Part shown: piece by piece, positions 37,544-49,670 of the stretch
How the letters are laid out: every line of letters starts with the position of its first letter
How positions within the stretch are numbered: the first letter of the stretch is position 1
Assembly (NCBI GenBank): GCA_903813345.2
Contig: CAIIXF020000004.1
Coordinates: 11,383,196 to 11,447,195 of the forward strand
Length of the DNA stretch: 64,000 nucleotides
DNA from: Owenia fusiformis
Lineage: Eukaryota > Annelida > Polychaeta > Sabellida > Oweniidae
Reading direction: 5' to 3'
Translations under genes and position numbers: made by a program
The notes under the pieces: generated by a model
Told to the model about the DNA's origin: nothing
The model's input: only the letters and a program-made list of their open reading frames with translations
Database searches by the model: none

Positions 37544-38017
37544 CATTAAAGGTATGTAGTTGTCCCGCCAAGATAAATTGATGAATATCCATGGGGTAAT
37601 CATTGACACTGCAGGCCACTAACAAGATCTTGCAAAATGTTTGTGTAACATGTTATATTCATATATGTCAGTATTATGCAATACAAATACATGTATATTT
37701 GTAAAAATATGGTATGCTATGTATCGTTTGTCATGAGTATTACAAAATTGAATGATGTTACTACATTTAATTTCAGAGACTATTTTCTTATTTTGGTGTG
37801 ATTTTTAGGGGTTTGTTCGAGCAAGATTAATCACTGTATTGAGTCTCACCTAACCCCCCCCCCCCCAATTGATATCACTCATTTGATGATTTTAAATTTC
37901 ATTTAAACAATATATGTATGCAAAAATAGATGTTCAACCTTAATTACTTATTCTTCTAAGCCTATATTAAGGTAGCTCAGCAAGTAGTTTGGTGAAATAT
38001 TATTCCATACATATAGT

Positions 38018-38100
38018 AAAACCTAGATATGTTGAACATTTTTATCCCGAGAAAAAAAGTTCAGTGTTGGAAGGTGCTCATTTCAGAGAGGGTAATTAAT
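38018..38100. repeat. Family C fragment
   Basis: AGTAAAACCTAGATATGTTG at the left, then GAACATTTTT; the far end is lost. Confidence 0.35.
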
Positions 38101-38982
38101 AATATCCATCTAAACTTTGAAAAATATTACATTAAACATCGGTAATCATGAAAATTATATGAAAATACTCAACATGCAGATCAACCTTAATCTCATTTAA
38201 TCTTTCTCCCTGGATAAATATTCTATCATCATTACCAAAGTGATCTCATAAAAAAACTATTACATATTACAGTTTACTTAGCATAATGGGATTTTTGCAA
38301 CTCTAGATTACGCAAAAAACGTCCTTATAAGTAATTTTCGTTTTCATTGATTGGTAACGGAGACCTCAAAGTTTGTTAGAAAAGATTCCCATTTCCTTTT
38401 GTACAAGATCAGAATAAAGGTGAATTATATTGTTACAGGTCGCCTTGACCTTAATATTCAATAGCCTGTCAATAAAATTCAAGATGGTCTTGTATCGAAG
38501 CATGGAATGTAACAACGGCGTGGAATTAGCAAGGAATTTGATGTATTTTTTACTTTAAATGTGAAGAAATGGTGTGTTGATAATCCAGATGTTATATTTT
38601 CAATTTTAGATTAATAAAATGGAATATTTGTAATCCAGGAGAGAGTGTATTATGTATTGGTAAATCTACATTCTGTTTGGGAACTGTAAATAGCAAAGTT
38701 CAGTAGTTTAATTCAACAAGACATTCCACAGAGGATAATTCCTTCTTATACCAAAGTATTCAAACTTAACTCTGATCTTAGCTTTAATATCTATGAGTTT
38801 TTGCCTTTTATGTGTATCCAGGTCATGTAACCATGATAGGCTTTTTCTGTGAGATTACAACTTAAGATAATCATTCAAATCAGTTCAAATCTTCAATATT
38901 TTCTTAACTGGACGTATATTATCTTTATTCTCTCTTTTTTTGTCAAAACACTCTATATTTAATCATTTAAGGCAGGGTGCAG

Positions 38983-39155
38983 AGATTTTCAACTGGGAGA
39001 AATGTAATTTCCAGATTTTCAACTGGGAGAACTGTAATTTATTGATTTACAACAGGGGGATCTGCAATTTTCAACTGGGGGGAACAGTAATATTCAGATT
39101 TTCACCTGGGGGAAGTGTAGTTTCCATATTTTCAACTGGGAGAACTGTTATCTCA
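38983..39155. repeat. Minisatellite, ~28-32-bp unit, six copies
   Basis: Units carry TTTTCAACTGGGAGAACTGT; starts near 38985, 39015, 39044, 39070, 39098 and 39126. An open frame of 91 residues runs through but looks accidental. Confidence 0.8.
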
Positions 39156-39751
39156 CATTTTCACTGTACCCGGATGCTCTTATGTTGGGCAGATCATTGC
39201 AAATGGAAAATGTGAAATATTCATGAGTAAAGTCACACTAAAGGCCTCAACGTTTTGATCATCATAGCTGTTTTATTACGATATACTGGAATTAGTTCCT
39301 GTTTGATGCTCCCTATGGAGACTGGCTGAAGCATGATTACTTTGTCCTGTCAAACTTACATCTGTAATGTATTTCTTTATGGGTTCGTTTTTAAGAGCAA
39401 TGATCTTACCGACTTCTCACTTGGAGACAAGGTTATGGTAATACTTTCCAAAATTCATAATACCGAATTACCAAATGACTTTCAAATTACCAAATTTTCA
39501 AAGAATACACATGAATGCCATTAGAACTCACCATAAGAGCTGTTTGGATTAGTAAGCTATTTGGATAGATATGCTTTACTGTACATCTTATTTTATGATG
39601 ATATAATAATGCCATGAAACCTGACAAGCAATTCTGGAGGTCTTCGACATTAAGTCTGAGGACAAACCATAAGTTCAAGTGGGGGGAAGTGTGACGACAA
39701 TCTCTTCACGTCATTTACAAGTATAAATCCATGTTAACTAGAATGGCTATA

Positions 39752-39842
39752 TGATTTAGAGTAAAGCAATGAGAACATGTCTGCTTATTTTATTCCTTGC
39801 TGATTCTACTTCTATCTACTTATTATAGATTTAAAACATGAC
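39752..39842 (+). repeat. Family A repeat (3' half)
   Basis: From GATTTAGAGT through TTATTCCTTGCTGATTCTAC to TTTAAAACATGAC. Confidence 0.6.
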
Positions 39843-40318
39843 ATCAAAAGGGGATTGTGAAACATGACACCATTGATATTATCCCTAGTGATATTTATTC
39901 TGTGACTGCATTGTCTCCAATTAAACCCACACACTCCTTTTGTATTATTGAACCTTATAAAGATAAATGTCCTCACGATATAAGGCCGTAATATTTCTCA
40001 CATTTATACAGTTGATATCAAATGGTGTTATTTTTGGATTAATATTACTTTCTATGACATCAAAGTCTAATAAACTCACTTTTGTAAATTCTAGTGTTAC
40101 AGCCTGAGATTTTTCAGAAAATACATCTTTCAACCTATACTTAACGTTTCTAAAATCTTCTTTAATCAATAGTTCGGGGACAAACATTGTTGCAACAAGA
40201 GAGTAGTGTTACAGCTGATTATATGAATAATACAGACCAGAACCTTACATCAGGCAGGCAATATGCTAATTGTGGTGTCTGTTTCAAGCTAACAGACACA
40301 AAGGGAAATTATCTCCTG

Positions 40319-40471
40319 GCCATGTTTTAAAATCAAAAATAAAGTGAAAAGACTGGAATTAGCAAGGAATAGAGTAGAGATGAATATGGTTAACATTTTT
40401 AATTGTAAAAAATGCTAGAAACGTATTATTTTGATTGTATACTTGAGAGAAATTGATGAAATTGGTTTGAT
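40319..40471 (-). repeat. Family A repeat (diverged right half)
   Basis: Left part GGCCATGTTTTAAAATC and GGAATTAGCAAGGAATAGAG is clear. Its AGAGAAATTGATGAAATTGGTT end is duplicated at 40514-40536. Confidence 0.65.
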
Positions 40472-40540
40472 AAGGAAGGAGCCCGAAATGTATGATTTTG
40501 ATTCTATATTTGAGAGAAATTGATGAAATTGGTTACAGAA
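40430..40540. repeat. Direct repeat, two copies, ~70 bp apart
   Basis: TTGAGAGAAATTGATGAAAT follows GATTGTATAC in one and GATTCTATAT in the other. Confidence 0.65.
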
Positions 40541-40866
40541 GGAATTTTAACAGTAGGATCATGTAATCTTGAGCAAATATACTTAGCACTATCTGATAAT
40601 TATGTACTGAAGCTAAGTATATAGTTTTCTCAAGCTCCAGGGCATGAATATGAATGTAATTCAAGTCTAGGGTCTCAAAAAGACAGGCTTTATCCAATAA
40701 AACACTTCATCATATATTAAACATTTTATCTACCTTGCATGTATTTGGGGAAATATTTTCAGATTTTGAATATAATTTAGACAAGCATGAGATCAAACTA
40801 TCACTTTGGTTTTATCCCTTGTATATACATATATGTAAATAACAAGTTTTTTGTATAAATTGTATA

Positions 40867-40890
40867 TATTAGTGTAGTGTAGTGTAGTTT
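40867..40890. repeat. AGTGT microsatellite
   Basis: TTAGTGTAGTGTAGTGTAGTT. Confidence 0.7.
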
Positions 40891-40950
40891 TGTGAAATTT
40901 CATTTTGTAATGACTAATATGTCAGGTCATGACATCTAAAGAGTCAATAA

Positions 40951-40973
40951 AAGATATATATATATATATATAG
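40951..40973. repeat. TA dinucleotide repeat
   Basis: About eleven TA units after AATAAAAGA. Confidence 0.8.
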
Positions 40974-41419
40974 CATATGACATGATGTGATATATGTGTG
41001 ATGGTTTTAAGAGAGATCTTACAAGTTACCCAATGTATCCTGAATCTCTACCAGCCAGTAAAACTGCCCTCTAACTAATACAGACAATTTTAAAGTTTTG
41101 ATTCTTATCTTAATCCTCTCAAATGTATCTTTAATATGTATCTTTGTATATAATAAAAGCAAGAATACGAAATGAATGTAAGCCACATATACTAGGTAGA
41201 AAATATAATGTAACGATTTTGTCTCCACACGCTTATTGGATACAGGTTGAATCTCGGAACAATCCCTAATTTAAGAGTACAGATGAGCTCAAACTCTTGA
41301 AAAGGGTTAACTGAGTGTGTATGTAGGATGTAACATGTGTACAAACATTATATCAGAACATATGTCAGAAATCATGTCTTATCATCATGCCTACTGTCTG
41401 TGAGCCAAATCCCGAAATA

Positions 41420-41565
41420 TCCGTCTGCTCAATATGCTAATTTCCCTCAATTTCTCTATAAAATTTGAATGAAGTGTCTGATTTTCTCGCATTTCTATAT
41501 AATTTAGAGCACTGACTATATTACTGTTTAGTTTATTCCTTGGTATTCCGACTATAAATTAACAT
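41420..41565 (+). repeat. Family A repeat (lacks its 3' end)
   Basis: Head CCGTCTGCTCAATATGC and body intact up to TTATTCCTTGGTATTCC. Confidence 0.7.
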
Positions 41566-41679
41566 TTTGGGGAATTGTTCATAACTAGATATTTCATCTG
41601 TGGGGATATTTTATTGACCTAAACTGTTCATCACTTAGCACTCTCACAAACCCATCAAGTATATCATCATTTAAAACAA

Positions 41680-41815
41680 GTAATATTGTAATAAAGAGAG
41701 TAATCCAAGAGAAATAAAGCACAGAAGTATGTAGTAATACTTTAGATTATGTAAAAATGTGAGAGAATTAGGCACTTCATTTAAATTTTAAAGAGAAATA
41801 ATGTGAAAATGAAGG
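41680..41815 (-). repeat. Family A repeat (diverged)
   Basis: GTAGTAATACTTTAGATT and GGCACTTCATTTAAATTTTA are diagnostic; inverted to the 41420 copy. Confidence 0.6.
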
Positions 41816-42274
41816 AAAATAAAATAAAGTGGAATTTATTATTTGGCAGGACTGGCTTAACAAGGTTAGTCATACTGGTAATTATTGGCTTATGTGTGTG
41901 GTTACAATGGTGTTCAAAGGGTATATGTTATGTGGGGTTTGGATACAAGATTTATCCTGAGGGAAATATATCATAAATATATTGGAATATAAAACAAAAC
42001 AAAAAAAGAAGCATTTTTAATGTTTAAGATCCTGGGGTTAAGGTTGACCACGAAAGGACATTTTATACAAGGGCATTCAGACTGATATCACACCAACTAG
42101 CCACCTTAACATATTTTGAAGAAAAGAAAGGTTCTTGGGCTTTTATCACAAGCTGTGAGTTATTTATTCATTTATTCATTTATTGTTCTATAATTTATCC
42201 TTCGGAGTCTTGGCAGGACTTGCCTACTTGAATCTGAGTGCACCTTATCTCCCACAACATAAAATGACCCAACA

Positions 42275-42418
42275 AATGCCTTGGTCACATTTGCTCCGAT
42301 TTTCACTACAGCGCCCGGCTGATCGAGTATTTTGTTCAAAATTGAATACAATATTGAGCAAAACACTCAATCGGCCACGCGCCGGCTGATGGATCGGAGC
42401 AAATGTGACCCAGGCATT
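42275..42418. mobile_element. Family H MITE, copy 2
   Basis: Ends AATGCCTTGGTCACATTTGC and GCAAATGTGACCCAGGCATT; a nearly complete hairpin, with GCGCCCGGCTGATCG facing CGCGCCGGCTGATGG. The short open frames on both strands are by-products of the palindrome. Confidence 0.7.
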
Positions 42419-42789
42419 AGCTGAAATTTAGGGCATAATTTAATAATTACTCTTGCTTCAAGACATGGACCAACCCCCCTTTGTACTTCACTAAAACAAC
42501 ATAGAGAGAGGTGGTGGGGTGGTGTGAAGTGAGGGGGAGGGGCTCATAAAGGTTTGTAACTAGACTAGGGCAGAATATTTGAAATGTAAATTTGAAAGCA
42601 CAATCTACTGCATATTACCACTTTAATGATGGGATGTTGTTATCTTCAGATGACTCATAAAGACTTCTTCATTGTAATAATCTATATAATCCTTAATCAA
42701 AGGTCTTATTCAAATTCAGTATAGAAAATAGTGAACCAAGAGAAATTCAAGGAATTACATGAGTTCATTATAGGTTCTACTGTGAGTCT

Positions 42790-42850
42790 CCTTAACCCTG
42801 TGCATGCAGAGTCTAGTTATGAACTGCAAAGCTCTCTTTTAAGAAGTATT
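42790..42850 (+). repeat. Fragment sharing the borders of the promoter-like island
   Basis: ACCCTGTGCATGCAGAGTCTAG, then AAAGCTCTCTTTTAAGAAGT, with only a short gap between. Confidence 0.5.
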
Positions 42851-43991
42851 GGGCAACAGGCTCCACTAACCAATATTTTGAAGAAGCTTTAGATGATGAG
42901 GTACTCTGATAAATCAGAATGACTCGCATTGACCACTTTGATTCATTGTTTTTTTTTCAAAAATACTTACCTTATGCAATTTGACCATATTTGGCCATTT
43001 CTATTGTTGCTGTTTTTAAGTTGTAGCTGTTTTTGAATCAATAGAAAAATAGTATTAACCAAAACTTCACATATATCTTCATGACTTTTTCAATGAGAAT
43101 ATGATTAATTTATAAAACAAAAACTTTTTGCATTTACATCACAAATACAATGATAACAAAAGATTCATGAGAAATCATTTAATTCAATTCTGGTGTTTGT
43201 TTTTGTTCAGCTGCTACCCTTAACAAATCAAATGATATTATTACAATTTTATTAAATGCAGAAATCATTATAATGCTTTCAAATCAGATTCATTAAATCA
43301 CAACAATTATGCGAATCCAATTTAATAATATACAATTAAATAATTTAATCTCATAAAAAATTTTGATTCCTGTTTTTTCTTGCTATTATGTGTCATACAG
43401 ACAGAATTTCTCGAACACATTATCATTGGTTATGATCAATATCAAGGTTCTTCCATGAAACTCTCCAAGTTGGTAAAAATGTTTCTATAATTCTGACCAA
43501 AATCAGCAAACAATGCGTATTTTCATGAATATTGCTTGGTAAAAGCATGTTTTGTTTGATGGATACGACCAACTGGGCCAAATGTTAAACAGCAAAGTCA
43601 TTGACTGAAACAGTTTTGTACAAAGCAGCAAATAATTGAGAGCCAGAGCCTATAGTTAGTATTCATCATTTTCAATTTTGTCTATGGGTCATCCTTAAGA
43701 CCCTGTCCTACCACAAACCCCAGGAACACCATTTTGAGGGGCTATACATACGATGAGGGAAATACTTGGCCAAACAAACCTAGGGACTTCGGATTAACTT
43801 GAAAATATTTCCTGAGCTGTGTATTCTATAGTACATACCTAAAACTAACATTTAAAGGTCTTTGGTGGATTAACTTGTATTTCCCCACGAAAACAAGTTG
43901 TAGCTTAACATGTTTGTATGAGATTATCATCACATACAATTAAGTACATGTTATGTACATGTGTAGTAACCTTCAAGTCTGCCTTGCATAT

Positions 43992-44187
43992 ACAGTAAAA
44001 CTTGTATATCTGAACACCTTATAATCTGAATGCCTCTTAATGTGAACATTTTTACCATATCCCAATTGTGAATTCCCCTATTGACTGCCATGTTAAAAAC
44101 TTGAAATTCGAACGCCTGCTTATTGGAATACTTCAGGCTCAGGTCCTAGTTGAGTTGTGTAAATGAATTAGTAGTTCTGTTTTACAG
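43992..44187. mobile_element. Family C MITE
   Basis: ACAGTAAAACTTGTATATCTG at the left, CTGTTTTACAG at the right, with GAACACC and GAACGCC units inside. Confidence 0.55.
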
Positions 44188-44427
44188 TTGTATCTCATTC
44201 CCATAGATATGATTTTTCATTTAACTTCTTTTTAAATGTGAATGAAAGGAAAGTTCAACAAACAAGATTGGTTAACTGACTTATTCACTTAAATTAATGA
44301 AAACACAAAGGGTAACATTTAAAAAACACTAATTAACTCATACCCACCTATTTTAACCATTTCTTTAAAGACCAACATATTGTGTTCTTGAATCAAGATC
44401 TATATTCATCCTTTCAACATTTGTTAA

Positions 44428-44667
44428 ACCTCTTGACTACCCGGAGTGACCTTGAAACCCAGAGTGACGAGAAAATCTGTGACAAAATTTTTCACTATAA
44501 TTGCTCTTATTTGAACAATTTTCATCCAATTTACACAAAAATTGTTTTAAAATGTGTAGAAATGATCTCTGCCGTCTAATTTTACTAAGTTGAGCATCTG
44601 AAGTTGTATAGGTATGTCGTATAATGTCAGAAGGTGGCAAAAATGAAAGAGCCTGGGATTCAAGAGG
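44428..44667 (-). mobile_element. Family D MITE, copy 2
   Basis: Inverted relative to the 4251 copy and about 50 bp shorter; TTAA at 44424-44427 and 44668-44671, with one extra A beside the left TTAA. The 65-residue open frame across it is a by-product. Confidence 0.7.
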
Positions 44668-44887
44668 TTAAGGTGGCAATAAAAAGTTGATGCAAATTAA
44701 GGTAGGCAGAGTGGAATGATTTGTATCTGGTTAATTCTTTCAATTTATATGGCAGACTGTTTGCCTAATTAAACAGACATTAATTTGCATAAATCGAATA
44801 TAGAACACACTCCATGGCAAAGTAACCTTTACAATTAATCAATCCAGTTAATGAGAAAACTAAAACTAAAATTATTCCATCAATTTT

Positions 44888-45031
44888 TGATTGATTTTTC
44901 TTTAAAATTTGAATGAAGTGTTGGATTTTCTGTGATTTTTATACAATTCTGAGTGTAAACTACATGCCTGTTTATTTTATTCCTTGCTTAATCCATGTTA
45001 TTTCACTCGAGCATGCATTTCAAAACATGAC
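44888..45031 (+). repeat. Family A repeat (head missing)
   Basis: Starts at GATTTTTCTTTAAAATTTG; complete from there. Confidence 0.65.
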
Positions 45032-45120
45032 ATTTTTCTTGAGGGATTCTAACTCTAACCTGCATCAAGAGTTTCCTTTCTAGCATGTGTTATTTGAAAT
45101 AACAAAGCTGCAAATTGAAA

Positions 45121-45289
45121 TCTCTGTCTGCTCATGCTTATTTCTCTCAATTTCTCTCTAAAATTTGATTAAAGTGTCTGATTTTCTTGCATTTCTGTAC
45201 AATTTAGAGTGTCAACTACATGATTGTTTCCTTTATTCCTTGCTGATTTCCTTCTTTTGAACTCTATTTTTGAATTTAAAATAGGACGA
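45121..45289 (+). repeat. Family A repeat
   Basis: Full length, direct neighbour of the 44888 copy, near consensus. Confidence 0.75.
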
Positions 45290-45572
45290 TCATAACATTT
45301 TCTATACAGGGTTTTTCATTACTGGAATAGAATATTGCAAGCAATAATATATCATCCTATATTAATATACAAAACTATCATTATCTCAGAAAATAAGCAA
45401 CAGTACATAGATATTGATTCGTCTAACATTGACTTTGAAAAAGGATTGGGGGTCACTGGAGGGGGAGAGGGGGTGTCACTCTGTTGAATCCACCCGCAAT
45501 AATTTTTTCAGGTATAGCTGGGGGAGAGAGTTTAGGGATGGACAGAACAGAACTGGTGCATATGTTGTAAAA

Positions 45573-45711
45573 AAAATGTAGGCGTCCCTCAAGATTCTTA
45601 CAGTCAACTGATGACTCGATCTATCCCTATCCTTCTATGCTTGAAACAAACTTGAAATATACAAAATAGAAAAATGTAGGCGTCCTTCAAGATTCTTACA
45701 GTGAACTGATG
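45573..45711. repeat. Direct repeat, ~42 bp, two copies 98 bp apart
   Basis: AAAATGTAGGCGTCCCTCAA and its near copy with GTCCTTCAA, each followed by GATTCTTACAGT. Confidence 0.7.
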
Positions 45712-45882
45712 AAGATATGATACAATTAATTTATATCATAGTACAGGATATCAATCTAATTTTCTTCTTGATGAAACATTTCTACATGTTTGATATTGCC
45801 TTGTGGGTGAGTCATATGAAATGTCAATAATTTACCCATCATCATAATTACATCTGACAAAATGGGATATGTTATATCATGG

Positions 45883-46047
45883 TGGCCATGTTTTAAATCG
45901 CAAAATAGAGGGGAATTTAGAGAGATTAGCAAGGAATAAAATATGCAGGCATATAGTCAACACTCTAAATTGTATAAAAATGCAAAAAAATCAGACTTTT
46001 TTATCAAATTTTAGAGAGATATGGAGGAATAAACACGAGCAGACGGA
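45883..46047 (-). repeat. Family A repeat
   Basis: Full length; ends CACGAGCAGACGGA. Confidence 0.75.
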
Positions 46048-46206
46048 TTTCAAATCAGGTTTCTGCTGAGAGTGTAGAAAAGAGAAGCTAGAAATATCAA
46101 GTATGTTTCTTACATTCACACAGAAAAGGTTAACATGTAAATACTTGAACTATATATTTTCATTTCTAAAGCTTGTTGAGCATATTGCAAATAGCAATCA
46201 GTGAGA

Positions 46207-46252
46207 CGCGACATATAGTCTCAAAGCATGACATATAGTCTCAAAACATGCT
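46207..46252. repeat. Short tandem repeat, ~22-bp unit, two copies
   Basis: GACATATAGTCTCAAAGCAT then GACATATAGTCTCAAAACAT. Confidence 0.7.
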
Positions 46253-46794
46253 GAGTTCCAACTGTGATCCAATAACCAAAAACAGAAAAATAGTTTTTTA
46301 ACAACATGAAGTAACGATCACTGTGTGTTTAGAGAACAAATTACACTTACGTTACTAAGTATGTTGCTTAGTATATTTTTTAAGTGGAAAAATTCACAGC
46401 GAAATTATGATCATATTGCGTGTAATGCTACTATGTGTATTTCCCCAGCATTGAATGAAGTTGGTGATGCCCCTACCAATCTGAGATTTTTAAAACAGAC
46501 ATCCACACGCGCAAGCTTGGAAAATTAGCATATTCGAGCATTTCTTGCTGGAATCGAGTAAAACATTGACTTTTGGAACACAAAAAGTAAGAAAAACACA
46601 GTCAATTTAAATAATTCATTTCATCTGTGCATAGGACTGTATATTAACATGTGTTCACGCTGATGCTATTTATTGTTAAACAGTAAACTGAATATCTGAA
46701 ATATAAATATGTATAAAAACTAGATAAAGCACACTTAAAAGGTTAAGGGGAGGTAATCTGTATATTAATTGTAAATATCATATATCAATCATGG

Positions 46795-46935
46795 AGGTCT
46801 TGGTTTAAAATAAAACATATGGTTTAAATACTCAAAAAAAATCCACGAAGGCAATGCTCTAAATAATTTAAAAATACCAAAAAATGAGATACATTGATCA
46901 AGTTTTCGGGAGAAATCGTGTGAAATAAGAATGAT
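46795..46935 (-). repeat. Family A repeat (diverged)
   Basis: Recognised from GGCAATGCTCTAAATAATTT and GGGAGAAATCGTGTGAAATA. Confidence 0.55.
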
Positions 46936-48619
46936 TTGTAGTACGCTCTATACAATGGATCATATTCAAATTGTTTTGCAATGAATATGGCATATTTTCA
47001 TGATTATTTTGACAACATCCTGAAAAGTCAATTCCTTCCACAGAAGGTACACAAAACACCATCAGTACTACCTACATACAAATAAATACTGTTTTCTGAT
47101 TGGTTTAATATAAAATTAAGAGTTATGGTTATGAACTTTATTTTGATTTATAATATATAAGTTCAACCTCTTTCACAAAACAGCTGTGTGCAAAGTATGA
47201 ATCCATTGGACTCAAGTTTCAGTTTTTGTACATTTCTAAATTAAAAATTAAACTTGATGTTCAATTTTGTGATAGCATATCACTATCATAGTAATATTTA
47301 TTTAGGTGTCTTGAAATACTTCAAAATCTTATAATCAATCACAAATATTGTTTTTAGTAATGTTAAGTTTATTCAAATAATTTTGTTTATCTTTTGTAAA
47401 TCAAAAATAAGTCGAGAGACTCGTGGGGGATAAATCACAATGATCATGTTCAAGATGAAAACCACAAGAATTGAGGCAAAAATTGCTAAAAATCGTAAAT
47501 TAAAACCTAAACAAGAATATAGAAAACACTTTCAAAAATGCTGAAATACACATTGTAAGTAAAAAGTATATATCTGCTGACATTTTCGAGTGATATTGAA
47601 TCAAATATGATTGACAACTTTGACATATAATCAACGCCATCGATTGTTAATTTTACAATGATTGTCCAAATCAGAAGACATGCATGTTTTAAACCTCTTA
47701 ACATTTGTCATGAAACCGAAATATAAACTATGAAGATAAATATTGAAATAACGATTTCTTAAGACTTTTTAGGTTTCGGTACAATGTCATGTTGACGTAC
47801 CTGAACAAAGAACCCACTTGCCTAGTTCAATATTTTCTTTGGAATTCTAGTGTGTTTATTCACATAAAAAGGTGGCCTGACCGATATTGCCTTTTGAAAC
47901 ATCACAGAAAGTATGAGAACTTTCAACCCCTAACTCAGTTGTTAAAAATGTAACCTTCGTGTGCATACATACTTTCTGTATCCGTGAAAGGAGCATTATA
48001 CTATTCTTTATGTGATATTTATTATATCACTGACTTATGGAAAATATCAGGCGAATATTGTTAATTTATGAAAAGAACAGAATGTTTTTTGTTTAACTAT
48101 TTTTGTCAAAATGTTGGCTTTTTCTAAACCTAATCTATGACATTTTGAACCATCTTCTTGTATGAGGCAGAATTAGAATGAAATGTTTGATTATCCACTG
48201 AATACTACTTTGACTTCTCCTTACAATCAATCAATTGTTTTTTTCTTAATGTTTAACAATAAAAGCACAGTGATCAAGCACAACGCACCAGTTTGTGTCA
48301 CAGTAATTTTTCTTAGACAAAGTACAGTATAACAGTCTAAAGAAAAGGCATGTTATGGTAAGTCTCCGTGATTCTGTGACAAGAAACAATTATCTTTATA
48401 AAACCTAATGTGGGTGTTCTACTACCTTATCTCAACAATTCAAAAGGAGAACTTATTTAAGATTATCGATCTAGACCTTGTAATTATGTTCATTTTCAAA
48501 TCAATCTGAGAAATAATTAGGTGCATGTAGTTTGGAACTAATAAACTGAGAATTCAGTGGGGTGACATGTAACTGGGAACACTTCTGAAGCTGGTCAGAT
48601 AAAAAAGTTGGTGTATAAC

Positions 48620-48818
48620 CAGGCCCGTAGCCACATTTTCCAAGGGGGGTTCACTTTTCCAAAATATTCTAGGGGAGTTTCACTTTGGCAAATTTAGGCA
48701 AAAATCACTCACAAAATAGATAGAATGGTGAAGAACTGCATGATTTTGTAAGAAATTTTGGCCAGGGGCGGGGGTTCGCCCAAGCCCCCCAACCCCCCCC
48801 CCCCTGGCTACGGGCCTG
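48620..48818. mobile_element. Family E hAT-like MITE, copy 3
   Basis: Best-preserved ends: CAGGCCCGTAGCC and GGCTACGGGCCTG; duplication ATAAC (48615-48619, 48819-48823). Opposite orientation to copies 1 and 2, ending in a C-rich run. Confidence 0.8.
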
Positions 48819-49321
48819 ATAACGGTTATATACTGTGAACACATTCAACAAGGCAATACAATGAAATTGAAATTTCCTGAAATCATGATATCACTGAATG
48901 GTATTTATTGACCATACTTATTTTTCTAAGAGGAAATGGGTTAGTGTGTTACCATCATACCCTGTTAATACAGTGATAAAACATGTGGGTGTCTGGACAT
49001 ATCTTGAACCCATGATCCCATTGTATTACTGGACATACTTGTTGACCAATAGAGGAAATGTGATATGCCTAGACTAGCATACAAATAATTGTGGTTGAAA
49101 TAAAGTATTGAAAAGAAACGCAGCCAATCTGAAGGCATGACCAGTCAAATATTTAAGTCACATTAAATTATTGTGTTCATTTCCAGTTTTTTCAAAAACC
49201 TAAAAATTTCTCATTAATTCCTTCTTTTCAAATTGAGATTCAAACATTAAAATGTGTTTTTTATGTTACAAAAGGTTTTTGACCTTACAACATTCCTGGA
49301 TTTTTTTGGGATTTATTTGTA

Positions 49322-49455
49322 GTCATGCTTATTTCATGCCATTTCTTTCAAAAGTTTGAACTTACGATTTGGCTTTGTATTTCTATATTATATTCAGAGA
49401 AGCTCGTTCTATTCTTTGCTTATTCCATAGTTTCAGATATTGAACTTAAAAAAAC
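49322..49455 (+). repeat. Family A repeat (diverged)
   Basis: GTCATGCTTATTTCATGCC, then weakly similar to CTATTCTTTGCTTATTCC. Confidence 0.5.
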
Positions 49456-49544
49456 TTGACCCAATGTCATTTCCTATAGTAAATTGTTAATGGGAAATTA
49501 GTCTGGGTCAACAGAATCTATCGAAACATGAATTTATGCATAAA

Positions 49545-49670
49545 AATAATTTTGAAAAGAGAGGAATCTGCAAGGAATAAAGTTGAAAGACATACAATCA
49601 ACACTCTCAATTATAAAGAAATGAAAAAGTCATACATTTAACTTAAATTTCAGAAATATAAGGCAGAACA
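49545..49670 (-). repeat. Family A repeat (diverged; last copy in the window)
   Basis: GAGAGGAATCTGCAAGGAAT and CAATCAACACTCTCAATTA remain. No copy was found to the right of this one. Confidence 0.55.

Noticed and set aside
38521-38543. Another family A copy
   Set aside because: Only about 20 bp (TGGAATTAGCAAGGAATTTG) are recognisable, too little to annotate.
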